Positions 40,819 through 49,476 of a stretch of 64,000 nt of DNA are shown piece after piece; within the stretch, counting starts at the first letter, position 1; every line of letters starts with the position of its first letter. Under the pieces are notes generated by a model. It saw nothing but the letters and a program-made list of their open reading frames with translations. It was not told the DNA's origin and did not search any database. The stretch is taken from positions 3,658,001-3,722,000 of the forward strand of contig NZ_CP108508.1 in NCBI RefSeq assembly GCF_035917275.1, written 5' to 3'. The stretch comes from Streptomyces sp. NBC_01237. Its GTDB lineage: Bacteria; Actinomycetota; Actinomycetes; Streptomycetales; Streptomycetaceae. The translations under genes were made by a program, and so were the position numbers.

Positions 40819-42980
40819 AGGGCGCTCCCTTCCAGCTGTGCGGCGGCCCTCGCCGGGTGGTGACAGGCGAAGCCGTGGTCGTGCGCGCCGCCGGGGACGG
40901 CGGGTCCGGTGAGTGCGGGGGTCGTGGTGGGTCCGGAGGTGTTGGGTCCGGTGAGCGCGGGGGTGGTGAGCGTGGGGGTGGTGAGCGCGGGGGTGGTGAG
41001 CGTGGGTCCGGTGAGTGCGAGGGCGTTGGTGGTGCGTGTGGTGAGTGCGGGGGTGGTGGTACGGCACAGTTCGGTCGCCGCGCCGCAGCGCGAGGCGAAC
41101 CGGCAGCCCTCGCCGAAGCCCTGGGGTGCCGGGACGACACCGCGGATCTGGTGCAGCCGCTCGGCGCCCGCCTCCAGGGAGACGACCGAGCCGAGGAGGC
41201 CGCGGCTGTAGTGGTGGGTGGGGTCGGTGAGGACGGAGCGGGTGTCACCGATCTCGGCGAGGCGGCCCGCGTACATCACCGCGACACGGTGCGACAGGTC
41301 CCCGACCAGGGCGAGGTCGTGGGAGACCAGGACCATGGCGAAGCCCAGCTCGTCCCGCAGCCGGACGAGGAGTTCGACGACCTGGGCCTGGACGGTGACG
41401 TCGAGGGCGGTGGTCGGTTCGTCCGCGATCAGCAGACGGGGGCTGCGGGACAGTGCCATGGCGATCAGGACACGCTGGCGCTGGCCGCCGGACAGCTCGT
41501 GGGGGTAGCTGCGCAGGGTGCGTTCGGGGGCGAGGCCGACCAGTTCGAGGAGCTCGGCAGGGGTCTTCGTGCCCCCGCGCGAGGTGAGCTGCTTCAGCTG
41601 GGTGCCCACCAGGACGGACGGATTGAGGGAGGAGAGCGCGTCCTGGTAGACCATCGCGATCTCGGGTCCCATCAGGGCGCGGCGTTCCTTGGGCGGGAGC
41701 TTCAGCAGGTCCCGGCCGCGGTAGAGGATCTCACCGCTGACCTCGGCGTTGCGGGCGAGGAGGCCCATCACGGCGAGACTGGTGATGGACTTGCCGCAGC
41801 CCGACTCGCCTACCAGGCCGAGGGTTTCGCCCTCGTGGACGGTGAAGTCGAGGGAGTCGACGACGGGGATGGTTCCGTAGCGGTCGGGGAAGCGGATCGC
41901 CAGGTCGCGTACGACGAGGAGTTCGGCGGCGTCCTCACGTACCGGCGTGATGGACGGCTCGGTGGCGTTGATGCGCCGGGCGAGCTTGGTGAGGGCGGCA
42001 TCGACATCCACGGGGGCACCGGACGTGTCCACGGGGGCGCCGGACGTGTCCGCGGTGGTGGAGGAGGTCTCCACGGTGGCGCTGGAAATCTCCGTGGCGG
42101 CGCCGGAGTTCTCCGTCGTGGCGCGGGCCTTCTTCGGCGCGGCCGAGGCGTCGGTGAGTCCCTCCGAGAGGATGTTCAGCGCGAGCACGGTGATCAGCAG
42201 GGCGAGGCCGGGGAAGAAGGTGGCCCACCAGCCGCCCGCGAGGAGGATCTGCCGGCCGTAGGCCAGCACGCTTCCCCAGCTGGGGTCGGGGTCCTGCACG
42301 CCGGCGCCGATGAAGGAGAGGCTCGCCTCGAAGATGATCGCCTCGGCGACCATGACGGTGGCGAACACCAGCACCGGCGCCATGCAGTTGACCGCGACAT
42401 GGCGCAGCACGATGTAGCCGCGGCGGGCGCCGATGACCTTTTCGGCCGCGACGTAGTCCTCGCCGTACTGGGACAGCACATTGGCGCGGACGACGCGGGC
42501 GAGCGACGGGCTGTAGACGAACGCGATGGTGAAGATGATCACCGGGACGCTGGTGCCGAAGACGGCGACCAGGACGGCCGCGAGGGCGATCGGCGGGAAG
42601 GACATCACGACGTCGAGGGTGCGCATCACGGACTCGTCGCCGAGCTTGCGCGAGGTCGCGGCGAGCGAGCCGAGGACGGCTCCCACGACCAGGGCGACGG
42701 CGGTCGCGCCGAGGCCGATGATCAGCGAGTAGCGCGAGCCGTGCACGACGCGGGCGAACACATCGCGCCCCGCCCGGTCGGTGCCGAACCAGTGCTCACC
42801 GCTGGGTGCCTGCACGGGGGTGCCGGTGGTCAGCGGGTCCTGGGTGAGCAGGGGGGCGAATACGGCGCCGAGTACGACGACTACGAGTACGCCGAGGGCG
42901 ACGCGGGAGGTGACCGGGAGGGCGCGGAAGGCGATGCCCGGTCGGGTGAGCTTCTTGGCCAGACGGCCCGTGGCGAACAT
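40815..42980 (-). CDS. Fused ABC permease-ATPase (OppC-OppD type)
   Basis: 721 residues. Residues 1-285 are an OppC-type permease (ALPVTSRVALGVLVVVVLGAVFAPLL, WFGTDRAGRDVFARVVHGSRYSL, and the EAA-like loop YVAAEKVIGARRGYIVLRHV). Residues 286-345 are a low-complexity linker (TVETSS, TADTSGAPVDTSGAPVD). From about 350 comes an OppD-type ATPase (GLVGESGCGKSITSLAVMGL; LSGGQRQRVLIAMALSRSPRLLIADEPTTALD). The C-terminal zinc-like region is split by a repeat insertion: CRFASRCGAATELC, then Thr-Pro-Ala-Leu repeats, then HGFACHHP. Permease-ATPase fusions occur in Actinobacteria. The insertion is odd and encoded by a DNA minisatellite. Confidence 0.9.
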   Translation of the reverse strand: MFATGRLAKKLTRPGIAFRALPVTSRVALGVLVVVVLGAVFAPLLTQDPLTTGTPVQAPSGEHWFGTDRAGRDVFARVVHGSRYSLIIGLGATAVALVVGAVLGSLAATSRKLGDESVMRTLDVVMSFPPIALAAVLVAVFGTSVPVIIFTIAFVYSPSLARVVRANVLSQYGEDYVAAEKVIGARRGYIVLRHVAVNCMAPVLVFATVMVAEAIIFEASLSFIGAGVQDPDPSWGSVLAYGRQILLAGGWWATFFPGLALLITVLALNILSEGLTDASAAPKKARATTENSGAATEISSATVETSSTTADTSGAPVDTSGAPVDVDAALTKLARRINATEPSITPVREDAAELLVVRDLAIRFPDRYGTIPVVDSLDFTVHEGETLGLVGESGCGKSITSLAVMGLLARNAEVSGEILYRGRDLLKLPPKERRALMGPEIAMVYQDALSSLNPSVLVGTQLKQLTSRGGTKTPAELLELVGLAPERTLRSYPHELSGGQRQRVLIAMALSRSPRLLIADEPTTALDVTVQAQVVELLVRLRDELGFAMVLVSHDLALVGDLSHRVAVMYAGRLAEIGDTRSVLTDPTHHYSRGLLGSVVSLEAGAERLHQIRGVVPAPQGFGEGCRFASRCGAATELCRTTTPALTTRTTNALALTGPTLTTPALTTPTLTTPALTGPNTSGPTTTPALTGPAVPGGAHDHGFACHHPARAAAQLEGSAL
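40915..41060 (-). repeat. Coding minisatellite in the OppCD-type gene
   Basis: GGTGAGCGCGGGGGT-type units of 15-18 bp, with variants, repeat about eight times. They encode alternating LTTPALTTPTLTTPAL on the minus strand, between the Cys groups of the C-terminal region. Confidence 0.75.
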
Positions 42981-42981
42981 G

Positions 42982-43932
42982 TCACACCGTCCTGATGCGC
43001 GGGTTGACCAGCAGATAGAGCAGGTCGACGATGACGTTGACCACCAGGAAGGCGATGGCGATGGTCAGTACGGTGCCCTGGACCAGGGCGACATCGCCGC
43101 CGGTGACACCTTCGAGGATGAGCTTGCCCATGCCGGGCAGGTCGAAGATCGCTTCGATGACGACGGCCCCGCTGAGCAGATAGCCGACCTTGACGCCGAG
43201 CACCGTCAGCGGGGTGACGAGCGCGTTCCGCAGCACCGAGCGGACCACCAGGAACACCGGCAGCCCGTTGCCGCGTGCGGTGCGCACGTAGTCGCGGTCG
43301 AGTTCGGCGACCATCGAGGTGCGTACGAGGCGGGCGAGCGAGGCGGCGACGGGCACGGCGAGCGAGAACGCGGGCAGGGCCATGGTGGTGAGCCAGCCGC
43401 TGAACGAGTCGGCGGGGTTGGTGTAGCCGCCGGTCGGGAAGATCCGGACGTTCAGCGCGAACTGCTGGATGAGCAGCACGCCGAGCCAGAACGAGGGGAT
43501 GGCGACCCCTGCCATGGAGAGCACCCGGAACAGCTGGTCGGGCCAGCGGTCCCGGTACATCGCGCCGAGGACGCCGCCGACGACGGCGAGGAGGACCGCG
43601 AGGACCAGGCCGAGCAGGGTCAGCTGGAGCGTGAGCGGGAAGGCGGCGGTGATCCGGTCGACGACGGGCTGACTCGGCGGGACGGTCATCCCGAGGTCGA
43701 AGTGGAGCAGCCGGCCCAGGAAGTCGACGTACCGTACGGGCAGCGGGTCGTTGAGCCCGTTGGCCTCGGCGAAGGCCGCGCGGGCCTCGGGGGTGGCGCT
43801 CTCCCCGAGCGCGTTGAAGGCCGGGTCGACCGGCGAGAACTGCAGCACCACGAAGACCAGCAGCGCGATACCGAGGATCATCACCGGCATCATCGCGACG
43901 CGGCGCAGCGCGAGCCGGAGAAAAGCAACCAT
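42982..43932 (-). CDS. ABC transporter permease (OppB-like)
   Basis: 316 residues, six hydrophobic segments: LRRVAMMPVMILGIALLVFVVLQF at the start, then the extracytoplasmic loop with NGLNDPLPVRYVDFLGRLLHFDLG, LTLQLTLLGLVLAVLLAVVGGVLGA, and the EAA loop DYVRTARGNGLPVFLVVRSVLRNAL contacting the ATPases. This is the standard OppB layout. ATG 43932 gives the family N-terminus; the frame upstream runs through the minisatellite. It is separated from the binding-protein gene by a 35-bp repeat array, which probably separates expression levels, and from the fusion gene by one base. Confidence 0.92.
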   Translation of the reverse strand: MVAFLRLALRRVAMMPVMILGIALLVFVVLQFSPVDPAFNALGESATPEARAAFAEANGLNDPLPVRYVDFLGRLLHFDLGMTVPPSQPVVDRITAAFPLTLQLTLLGLVLAVLLAVVGGVLGAMYRDRWPDQLFRVLSMAGVAIPSFWLGVLLIQQFALNVRIFPTGGYTNPADSFSGWLTTMALPAFSLAVPVAASLARLVRTSMVAELDRDYVRTARGNGLPVFLVVRSVLRNALVTPLTVLGVKVGYLLSGAVVIEAIFDLPGMGKLILEGVTGGDVALVQGTVLTIAIAFLVVNVIVDLLYLLVNPRIRTV

Positions 43933-43976
43933 CGTCGGGTTCCTTGCGATTGGGCGGACGGCGGGTCCGGGCCACC

Positions 43977-44152
43977 GGGAAGGGCGGCCCGGACCGGTGT
44001 CGGTCGGGTCCGGGCGGGGCGGCCCGGACCGGTCGCGGTCAAGGCCGGGCGGGGCGGCCCCGACCGGCAACGCTCAAGGCCGAGGGAGGGCGGCCCCGGC
44101 CGATGACGGTCGGGCGCGGGCGGGGCGGCCCGGACCGGTCGCGGTCAGGCGC
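43977..44152 (-). repeat. 35-bp tandem repeat array between binding protein and permease genes
   Basis: Five units with core GGGCGGGGCGGCCCGGACC start at about 43977, 44012, 44047, 44082 and 44118. The last unit runs over the stop codon of the binding-protein gene. The rest of the 43933-44144 spacer has no gene. Confidence 0.85.
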
Positions 44153-45740
44153 GGCTGACGTCCACGAAGGACAGGCCCGTGGTGGGCAGCGGCTTGAAGC
44201 CGGGCAGCGCCTTCTCGTTCCAGGCGGTGGGCAGCTTGCGGTGCAGGATCGGGTAGAGCGCGGCCTCGTCGGCGACCAGATCGGTGACCTCGCCCCACAG
44301 CTTCCTGCGCGTCTCCTCGTCGGCGGCCTGGGCGGCCTTGTCGAGGGTCTGCCTGACCTGCTTGTACGCGGGGGACTTGCCCCATCCGTAGCGCTTCTCC
44401 GGCCAGAAGCCGTAGTAGAACCAGCGCATCAGGAGGTCGGCGTCGTTGCCGAAGACCGAGGGGTCGCCGGGGGCCACGAGGACCTCGAAGTCACCGCTGT
44501 CGATCTTGGCGTACTGGGCCGGGGACTGCGCGATGTTGAGGGTGACCTCGACTCCGGCCGCCGCCCAGCTCTCCTTGAGCAGCGGGGCGATGTCCTTGAC
44601 CCAGCCGGTGTCGGTGGTCAGGACGGTGAAGGAGAGGTTCTTGACGCCCGCTTCGGCGAGCAGCTTCTTCGCCCTGGCCACGTCGTGCGTGTAGACGGTG
44701 GCGGCCTTGTGGTAGTCCGGGTGGGTCGCCGGGACGTAGCCGGTGGCGGCCGCCGCGTTGCCGACCATGGCGGTGCTGATGATCTTCTCGGTGTCCAGCG
44801 CGTAGTGCAGTGCCTGCCGGACCCGCTTGTCGGCGAACCGCTTGTCCGCGGTGTTGAACATCAGGAAGAGCAGGCCGAAGGACTGCACGGACTCGGTCTT
44901 CGTGGAGCCCGCGAGCCGCTTGACGTCGATGTAGGGGACGTCCTCGATGGCCTGGACCCGGCCGGACTCCATGGCGCTGACGCGCGCCGACTGGTCCGAC
45001 ATCAGGCGCCAGACCATCTTCTCGGCCTTGGCCGGGTGCGGGCCGTTGTACTTGGCGTACTTCTCGAAGACGATCTTGTCCTCACGAGTCGCCTCGATGA
45101 ACCTGTACGGTCCCGAGCCGACCGGCTTGGCGTCGAATCCCTTGACGTCCGCCTCGACGATCTTCTTCGGCACGATCCGGGCGACGGCGATGCGCGACGG
45201 GAACAGCGCGAAGGCGTACTTGAGCTTGAACTCGACCGTCGTGGCGTCGACCGCCTCGACGGTGTCGATGAAGGGCACGAACTGTGCCATCAGCGACGCG
45301 TTCTTCTCGTCCAGGATGCGTTCGAAGCTGAACACCACATCGTCGGCGGTGACCGGCGATCCGTCGTGGAACGTCGCTCCGGCACGGAGCGTGGCCCGGT
45401 AGGTGGTGGCGTTGATCTTCTTCGGCATCTCGGTGGCGAGCGCCGGGCGGGCCACGAGCGTTGCCGGGTCGAGATCGACGAGGCCCTCGAAGATGTGCAT
45501 ATTGGCGGCGTACGGAGTCGCGCCCGAGGTGATCATCGGGTCGAAGCCCGTCGAGAGCGGGTACGACAGCCCTGCCTCGATGGTGCCGTTGCCGTCCCCC
45601 TTGCCCGCCGCGCCGTCGGCGGTCGAGGACGGACCGCCACAGGCGGAGAGCCCCGCCGTGATGGCGGCCGCCGCACCGACGGCACTGGTGTAACGCAGGA
45701 ACGTGCGGCGCTCGAAACCGGCTGATCTCAGCTCGGGCAC
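44145..45740 (-). CDS. ABC transporter substrate-binding lipoprotein (SBP family 5)
   Basis: 531 residues. The leader FERRTFLRYTSAVGAAAAITAGLSACGG contains a twin-arginine motif (RRTFLR) and a lipobox (LSAC), so it is probably a Tat-exported lipoprotein. The SBP_bac_5 body has ATTYRATLRAGATFHDGSPVTADDVVFSFERIL, GSGPYRFIEATREDKIVFE, and VRQALHYALDTEKIISTAMVG. Family 5 includes peptide, nickel and glycoside binders, and SatA, which binds sialic acid. It heads the ABC-nanA operon and is divergent from a FadR-type regulator, with operator A in between. GTG 45740 follows TGGAGGACCC. Confidence 0.9.
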   Translation of the reverse strand: MPELRSAGFERRTFLRYTSAVGAAAAITAGLSACGGPSSTADGAAGKGDGNGTIEAGLSYPLSTGFDPMITSGATPYAANMHIFEGLVDLDPATLVARPALATEMPKKINATTYRATLRAGATFHDGSPVTADDVVFSFERILDEKNASLMAQFVPFIDTVEAVDATTVEFKLKYAFALFPSRIAVARIVPKKIVEADVKGFDAKPVGSGPYRFIEATREDKIVFEKYAKYNGPHPAKAEKMVWRLMSDQSARVSAMESGRVQAIEDVPYIDVKRLAGSTKTESVQSFGLLFLMFNTADKRFADKRVRQALHYALDTEKIISTAMVGNAAAATGYVPATHPDYHKAATVYTHDVARAKKLLAEAGVKNLSFTVLTTDTGWVKDIAPLLKESWAAAGVEVTLNIAQSPAQYAKIDSGDFEVLVAPGDPSVFGNDADLLMRWFYYGFWPEKRYGWGKSPAYKQVRQTLDKAAQAADEETRRKLWGEVTDLVADEAALYPILHRKLPTAWNEKALPGFKPLPTTGLSFVDVSRA

Positions 45741-45829
45741 GGGTCCTCCAGGGATATTGAAGGTCGGACGAAGGGCGGAACACAGAGCCGAGACACGATC
45801 ACGGGGGATCATTTCCAGCTGAAGCATGA

Positions 45830-45842
45830 GACGTCAGATGTC
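45830..45842. promoter_or_regulatory. Putative nan operator A (GACGTCAGATGTC)
   Basis: It lies between the divergent binding-protein (45740) and FadR-type regulator (45910) starts. It is the exact reverse complement of operator B and differs by one base from operator C. On the minus strand it extends to AGACATCTGACGTCT, a 15-base near-palindrome. A second inverted element, TCAGA-TG-TCTGA, overlaps it. Confidence 0.7.
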
Positions 45843-45909
45843 TGATGCCTTGATAGCGTTGGAACGTAGCTTGACAATCGAGAGGGGTCAAGAGGTGGGG
45901 AGTTCACAT

Positions 45910-46641
45910 ATGTCCGGTACGAGGCCCGGCCGGCAGCTGCTCCGGCAGGAAGTCGTCGACGGCATCAAGCGCTACATCCTTGAGGAGAAGCTGCGCCCCG
46001 GGGACCCACTGCCCACCGAGCCGGCCCTGTGCGAGGCGCTCGGCGCCAGCCGCTCCAGCGTCCGCGAGGCGGTCAAGATCCTCAACGCCCTGGACATCGT
46101 CGAGGTGCGCCACGGGCACGGCACGTACGTCGGGCGGCTGAGCCTGTCCGCCCTGGTGGAGAGCCTGACCTTCCGCGGGCTGCTCTCCCCGGACGACGAC
46201 GTCCAGGTGCTGGCCGACCTCGTCGACGTACGCGAGCTGTTCGAGCGCGGCATGGCGGACCGGATCGTTTCCCTGCTCAACCCCGGACAGCTCGACACCC
46301 TGGACGGCCTGGTGGCCACCATGCGCGCGACCGGGGCCCAGGAGGGGACCGGCTTCGTGGAGGCGGACCGCGCCTTCCACGCCCTGCTCGTCGCCCCGCT
46401 CGGAAACGATCTGATCGGCCAGCTCTCGATGGCCTTCTGGGACGTGTACGCGATCGTCGCGCCGCACCTGGACGGCTTCACACAGGCCGACGAGACGGAA
46501 ACGATCACCGCCCACCAGAACATCGTGGACGCCGCACGGGCGGGCGACATCCCCGGCTTCATCACCTCACTGGGCGAGCACTACGCCCCGGTCAGACGCC
46601 GGATCTCCGAAGCCCGCGCCCGCGACAGCGCCCAGGGCTGA
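45910..46641 (+). CDS. FadR-subfamily GntR regulator (copy 1)
   Basis: 243 residues. The N-terminal winged HTH is LLRQEVVDGIKRYILEEKLRPGDPLPTEPALCEALGASRSSVREAVKILNALDIVEVRHGHGTYVG, typical GntR. The C-terminal all-helical FCD domain (residues 80-230) has the metal-binding pattern around DVRELFERGMAD, EADRAFHALLVAPLGN and TAHQNIVDAARAGD. It is divergent from the ABC-nanA operon and upstream of the esterase-sialidase genes. It probably controls all of them through the shared operator and may bind a sialic acid or amino-sugar ligand, as NanR does. ATG 45910 has GGGGAG eight bases upstream. Confidence 0.9.
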   Translation: MSGTRPGRQLLRQEVVDGIKRYILEEKLRPGDPLPTEPALCEALGASRSSVREAVKILNALDIVEVRHGHGTYVGRLSLSALVESLTFRGLLSPDDDVQVLADLVDVRELFERGMADRIVSLLNPGQLDTLDGLVATMRATGAQEGTGFVEADRAFHALLVAPLGNDLIGQLSMAFWDVYAIVAPHLDGFTQADETETITAHQNIVDAARAGDIPGFITSLGEHYAPVRRRISEARARDSAQG

Positions 46642-46697
46642 CCCCGGGCCGCCCCGGAGGAGAACGCGGCCGGGCCCGCTCCGGACAGGAGCCGGCC

Positions 46698-46812
46698 CGG
46701 CACATCCCCGGCACATCCCCGGCACATCCCCAGCACACCCCGGCCGCCTCACCGGCTGCCGCACCGGCCGCCGCTCCGGTCGCCGTATCGGTCGCCGTAT
46801 CGGTCGCCGCAC
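46698..46812 (+). repeat. Short tandem repeats downstream of the FadR-type gene
   Basis: GGCACATCCCC (11 bp) occurs about three and a half times from 46698. Further on come CGGTCGCCGTAT units (12 bp) at about 46777-46810. No gene is seen in 46642-46938; it holds these repeats, operator B and the ribosome site of the esterase gene. Confidence 0.6.
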
Positions 46813-46870
46813 AGTCGGCCGGAGCCCTTGACGGTCGCCTCAGCGGTGCCTAGGGTCCGTGTGCCAACAG

Positions 46871-46883
46871 GACATCTGACGTC
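46871..46883 (+). promoter_or_regulatory. Putative nan operator B (GACATCTGACGTC)
   Basis: It lies 56 bp upstream of the esterase ATG, within AGGACATCTGACGTCTT, which matches operator C (AGGACATCTTACGTCTT) at 16 of 17 positions. It is placed to control the esterase-sialidase unit. Confidence 0.7.
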
Positions 46884-46938
46884 TTCTGTCGTGACCGGTG
46901 GTCATCATCACCCCGCTTCCCTCCAGGAGGGCACCTCC

Positions 46939-47949
46939 ATGCCTCTGACGGACCTCTCGCCCGCGGAGTGCCGCGCCTACCGGCCGGAGCTGCCGGTTCC
47001 CGACGGTTTCGACGCCTTCTGGGAACGCACCCTGAGCGAGGTCCCCGCCGACGGCCGAGACGCGGTGGAGAAGCCGTTGTTCACCGCCGTCGACACCGGG
47101 ATCACCCAGGTCCGTACGTACGACGTGACCGTCCCCGGTTTCGCCGGGCGGCCGGTCCACGGCTGGCTGCGCCTGCCCGCCGGGGCCACCGGACCGCTCG
47201 GCTGCGTCGTCGAGTTCCTGGGATACGGCCGGGGGCGGGGGCTGCCGCACGAGGACCTCCTCTGGGCGGCGGCCGGATACGCCCATCTGGTCATGGACAC
47301 CCGCGGCCAGGGCTGGTCGGCGGCCGGCGGGAGCACCGCCGATACCGACCCGGGCGCGGCCGGAGCCGTACCGGGTTTCGTCACCCGCGGCATCGAGAGC
47401 CCGGAAACGTACTACTACCGACGGGTGTTCACCGATGCCGTGCGCTGCGTCGAGGCGATGCGCGACCACCCCGAGGTCGACCCGGAACGGATCGTCGTCA
47501 CCGGGGTGAGCCAGGGCGGCGGCATCGCCCTGGCCGTGTCCGGCCTGGTGCCGGGACTGGCGGGCGTGCTGCCGGACGTTCCGTTCCTCTGCGACTTCCC
47601 CCGGGCGGCGGCGATCGCGGGGCGCCCTCCGTACACCGAGATCGCCGAATACCTCCGCCTGCACCGTGACCGCACCGAGACGGTGTTCCACACCCTGTCG
47701 TACTTCGACGCCGCGCTGCTCGCCACCCGCGCCACCGCGCCCGCGCTGTTCTCCCTCGCGATGATGGACGACATCTGCCCGCCCTCCACCTGCTTCGCCG
47801 CCTACAACCACTACGCGGGACCCAAGGACGTCCGCGTCTACGGGTTCAACGGGCACGAGGGCGGCGCGGCGTATCAGCAGCGGGAGCAACTGGCTTGGGT
47901 GCGTTCCCTGTTCGCCGGCCCCCGGTCCGGGCGGCCCGGCCACCCCTGA
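46939..47949 (+). CDS. CE7-family acetyl esterase (acetylxylan esterase-like)
   Basis: 336-residue alpha/beta hydrolase of carbohydrate esterase family 7 (acetylxylan esterase/cephalosporin deacetylase). The family motifs are DTRGQGWS (RGQ), TGVSQGGG (G-x-S-Q-G, nucleophile Ser near residue 195) and a final NGHEGG (the HE motif). No signal peptide is visible, so it should act in the cytoplasm. Sitting between the sialic-acid regulator and the sialidase, it may remove O-acetyl groups from imported sialic acids, a step done by NanS in enteric bacteria; that is inference. ATG 46939 follows AGGAGGGCACC. Confidence 0.88.
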   Translation: MPLTDLSPAECRAYRPELPVPDGFDAFWERTLSEVPADGRDAVEKPLFTAVDTGITQVRTYDVTVPGFAGRPVHGWLRLPAGATGPLGCVVEFLGYGRGRGLPHEDLLWAAAGYAHLVMDTRGQGWSAAGGSTADTDPGAAGAVPGFVTRGIESPETYYYRRVFTDAVRCVEAMRDHPEVDPERIVVTGVSQGGGIALAVSGLVPGLAGVLPDVPFLCDFPRAAAIAGRPPYTEIAEYLRLHRDRTETVFHTLSYFDAALLATRATAPALFSLAMMDDICPPSTCFAAYNHYAGPKDVRVYGFNGHEGGAAYQQREQLAWVRSLFAGPRSGRPGHP

Positions 47950-48015
47950 CCGAGGCCGAGCCTGCCTGAACCCCTCCGAATCCCTCTGAATCCCTTACGA
48001 GAAGAGAGATCGTCC

Positions 48016-49455
48016 ATGCAGCGAAAAGTCTCCCTCGCCCTGCTGTCGGCCGCCCTTCTGGTGGTCACCGCGACCGGCACCGCGCACGGCGCCGCCCCCG
48101 CCGCCGGTGAACCGTCCTCCCAGGACCTGACCGTCGACGGGGTGGGCTCGCCCCACTACCGCATCCCCGCGCTGACCACCTCGGTCAAGGGCACCCTGCT
48201 CGCGGCCTACGACGCCCGCCCCACGCTGGGGGACCTGCCGGCCAACATCTCCATCGTGCTGCGCCGCAGCACGGACGGGGGTGTCACCTGGCAGTCCCAG
48301 CAGGTGGTCCGCAAGGAGGCCGCCCCCAAGGGCTTCGGGGACCCGAGCCTGCTGGTGGACCGCACCACCGGCCGTATCTTCCTGTTCTACGCGGCCGGGG
48401 TGAACCAGGGCTTCTTCGGCTCGGCCACCGGGAACGACGAGAGCGACCCGGACGTCCTCCAGGCGGACTACAGCTACTCGGACGACGACGGTGCGACGTG
48501 GACCCACCGCCGTATCACCCAGCAGATCAAGAACCCCGCGTGGGCGGGCATGTTCGCGGCCTCCGGCGAGGGCATCCAGCTGCGCCGGGGGGCGTACAAG
48601 GGCCGGCTGATCCAGCAGTACGCCATCCGGAACAACGGGGCCAACTACGCCGTCAGCGCCTACAGCGACGACCACGGTGCGACCTGGAGGATGGGCAACC
48701 CGGTCGGCCCCGGCGGCGACGAGAACAAGACCGTCGAGCTGTCCGACGGCAGGATCATGCTCAACAACCGGTCCAAGCCGTACCGCACGATCGCGTACTC
48801 CACCGACGGCGGCGTCAACTACACCCCGTTCACCCAGGACACCGGTCTGACCGACCCCGCGAACAACGCCTCGGTCATCCGCTACGCCCCCGACGCGCCG
48901 GCCTCCGACCCCCAGTCGTCATGGCTGCTGTTCAGCAACACCGACGACGCGTCGGCGCGGCGCAACCTCACCGTGAAGATGTCCTGCGACAACGGGAAGA
49001 CCTGGCCGATCAGCAAGGTCCTCGACGCGGGCGCCGCGGCCTACTCGACGCTCACCAAGCTGCCCGGCGAACGCGTCGGACTGCTCTACGAGCGCGCCGA
49101 CTACCAGCACATCACCTACGCGTCGTTCGACCTGAAGTGGCTGGGCGGCACCTGCGCCGACATCACGATCACCCCGCCCGCCACGCTGAAGGCGGGCACG
49201 AGCACGGAGGTGACCGTCCGCGTGGTCAACAGGATGGATGTGCGCCGTGACGCGGGCACGATCGATCTCGCGGTGCCCAGTGGATGGACGGCGGGCCCGG
49301 CCACCATCCCTGCGCTCAACCCGGGCCAGGGTGCCAACATCAAGATCCCCGTCACGGTCGCCGCGGGCGCTTCGGGAAGCGTCAGGCTCACCGCCACCTA
49401 CCGGGCGAACGACAAGCGCGCCTCGGGCAGCGCGACGGTGACCGTCACCCCGTGA
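48016..49455 (+). CDS. Secreted sialidase (GH33 exo-alpha-sialidase)
   Basis: 479 residues. Residues 1-26 are a signal peptide (KVSLALLSAALLVVTATGTAHGA). The beta-propeller domain has the catalytic-Arg motif HYRIPALTTS, and Asp boxes STDGGVTW, SDDDGATW, SDDHGATW and SCDNGKTW. A Glu/Tyr pair is expected in GRLIQQYAI and LLYERADY. From about residue 385 a NEW3-like beta-sandwich follows (ATLKAGTSTEVTVRVVNRMDVRRDAGTIDL), as in Micromonospora sialidase. It cuts terminal sialic acid from glycoconjugates outside the cell. It lies 66 bp after the esterase gene with its own GAAGAGAG ribosome site. This is the anchor for reading the cluster as sialic acid metabolism. Confidence 0.93.
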   Translation: MQRKVSLALLSAALLVVTATGTAHGAAPAAGEPSSQDLTVDGVGSPHYRIPALTTSVKGTLLAAYDARPTLGDLPANISIVLRRSTDGGVTWQSQQVVRKEAAPKGFGDPSLLVDRTTGRIFLFYAAGVNQGFFGSATGNDESDPDVLQADYSYSDDDGATWTHRRITQQIKNPAWAGMFAASGEGIQLRRGAYKGRLIQQYAIRNNGANYAVSAYSDDHGATWRMGNPVGPGGDENKTVELSDGRIMLNNRSKPYRTIAYSTDGGVNYTPFTQDTGLTDPANNASVIRYAPDAPASDPQSSWLLFSNTDDASARRNLTVKMSCDNGKTWPISKVLDAGAAAYSTLTKLPGERVGLLYERADYQHITYASFDLKWLGGTCADITITPPATLKAGTSTEVTVRVVNRMDVRRDAGTIDLAVPSGWTAGPATIPALNPGQGANIKIPVTVAAGASGSVRLTATYRANDKRASGSATVTVTP

Positions 49456-49476
49456 CCCACGGCGGTACGCCGGGCG

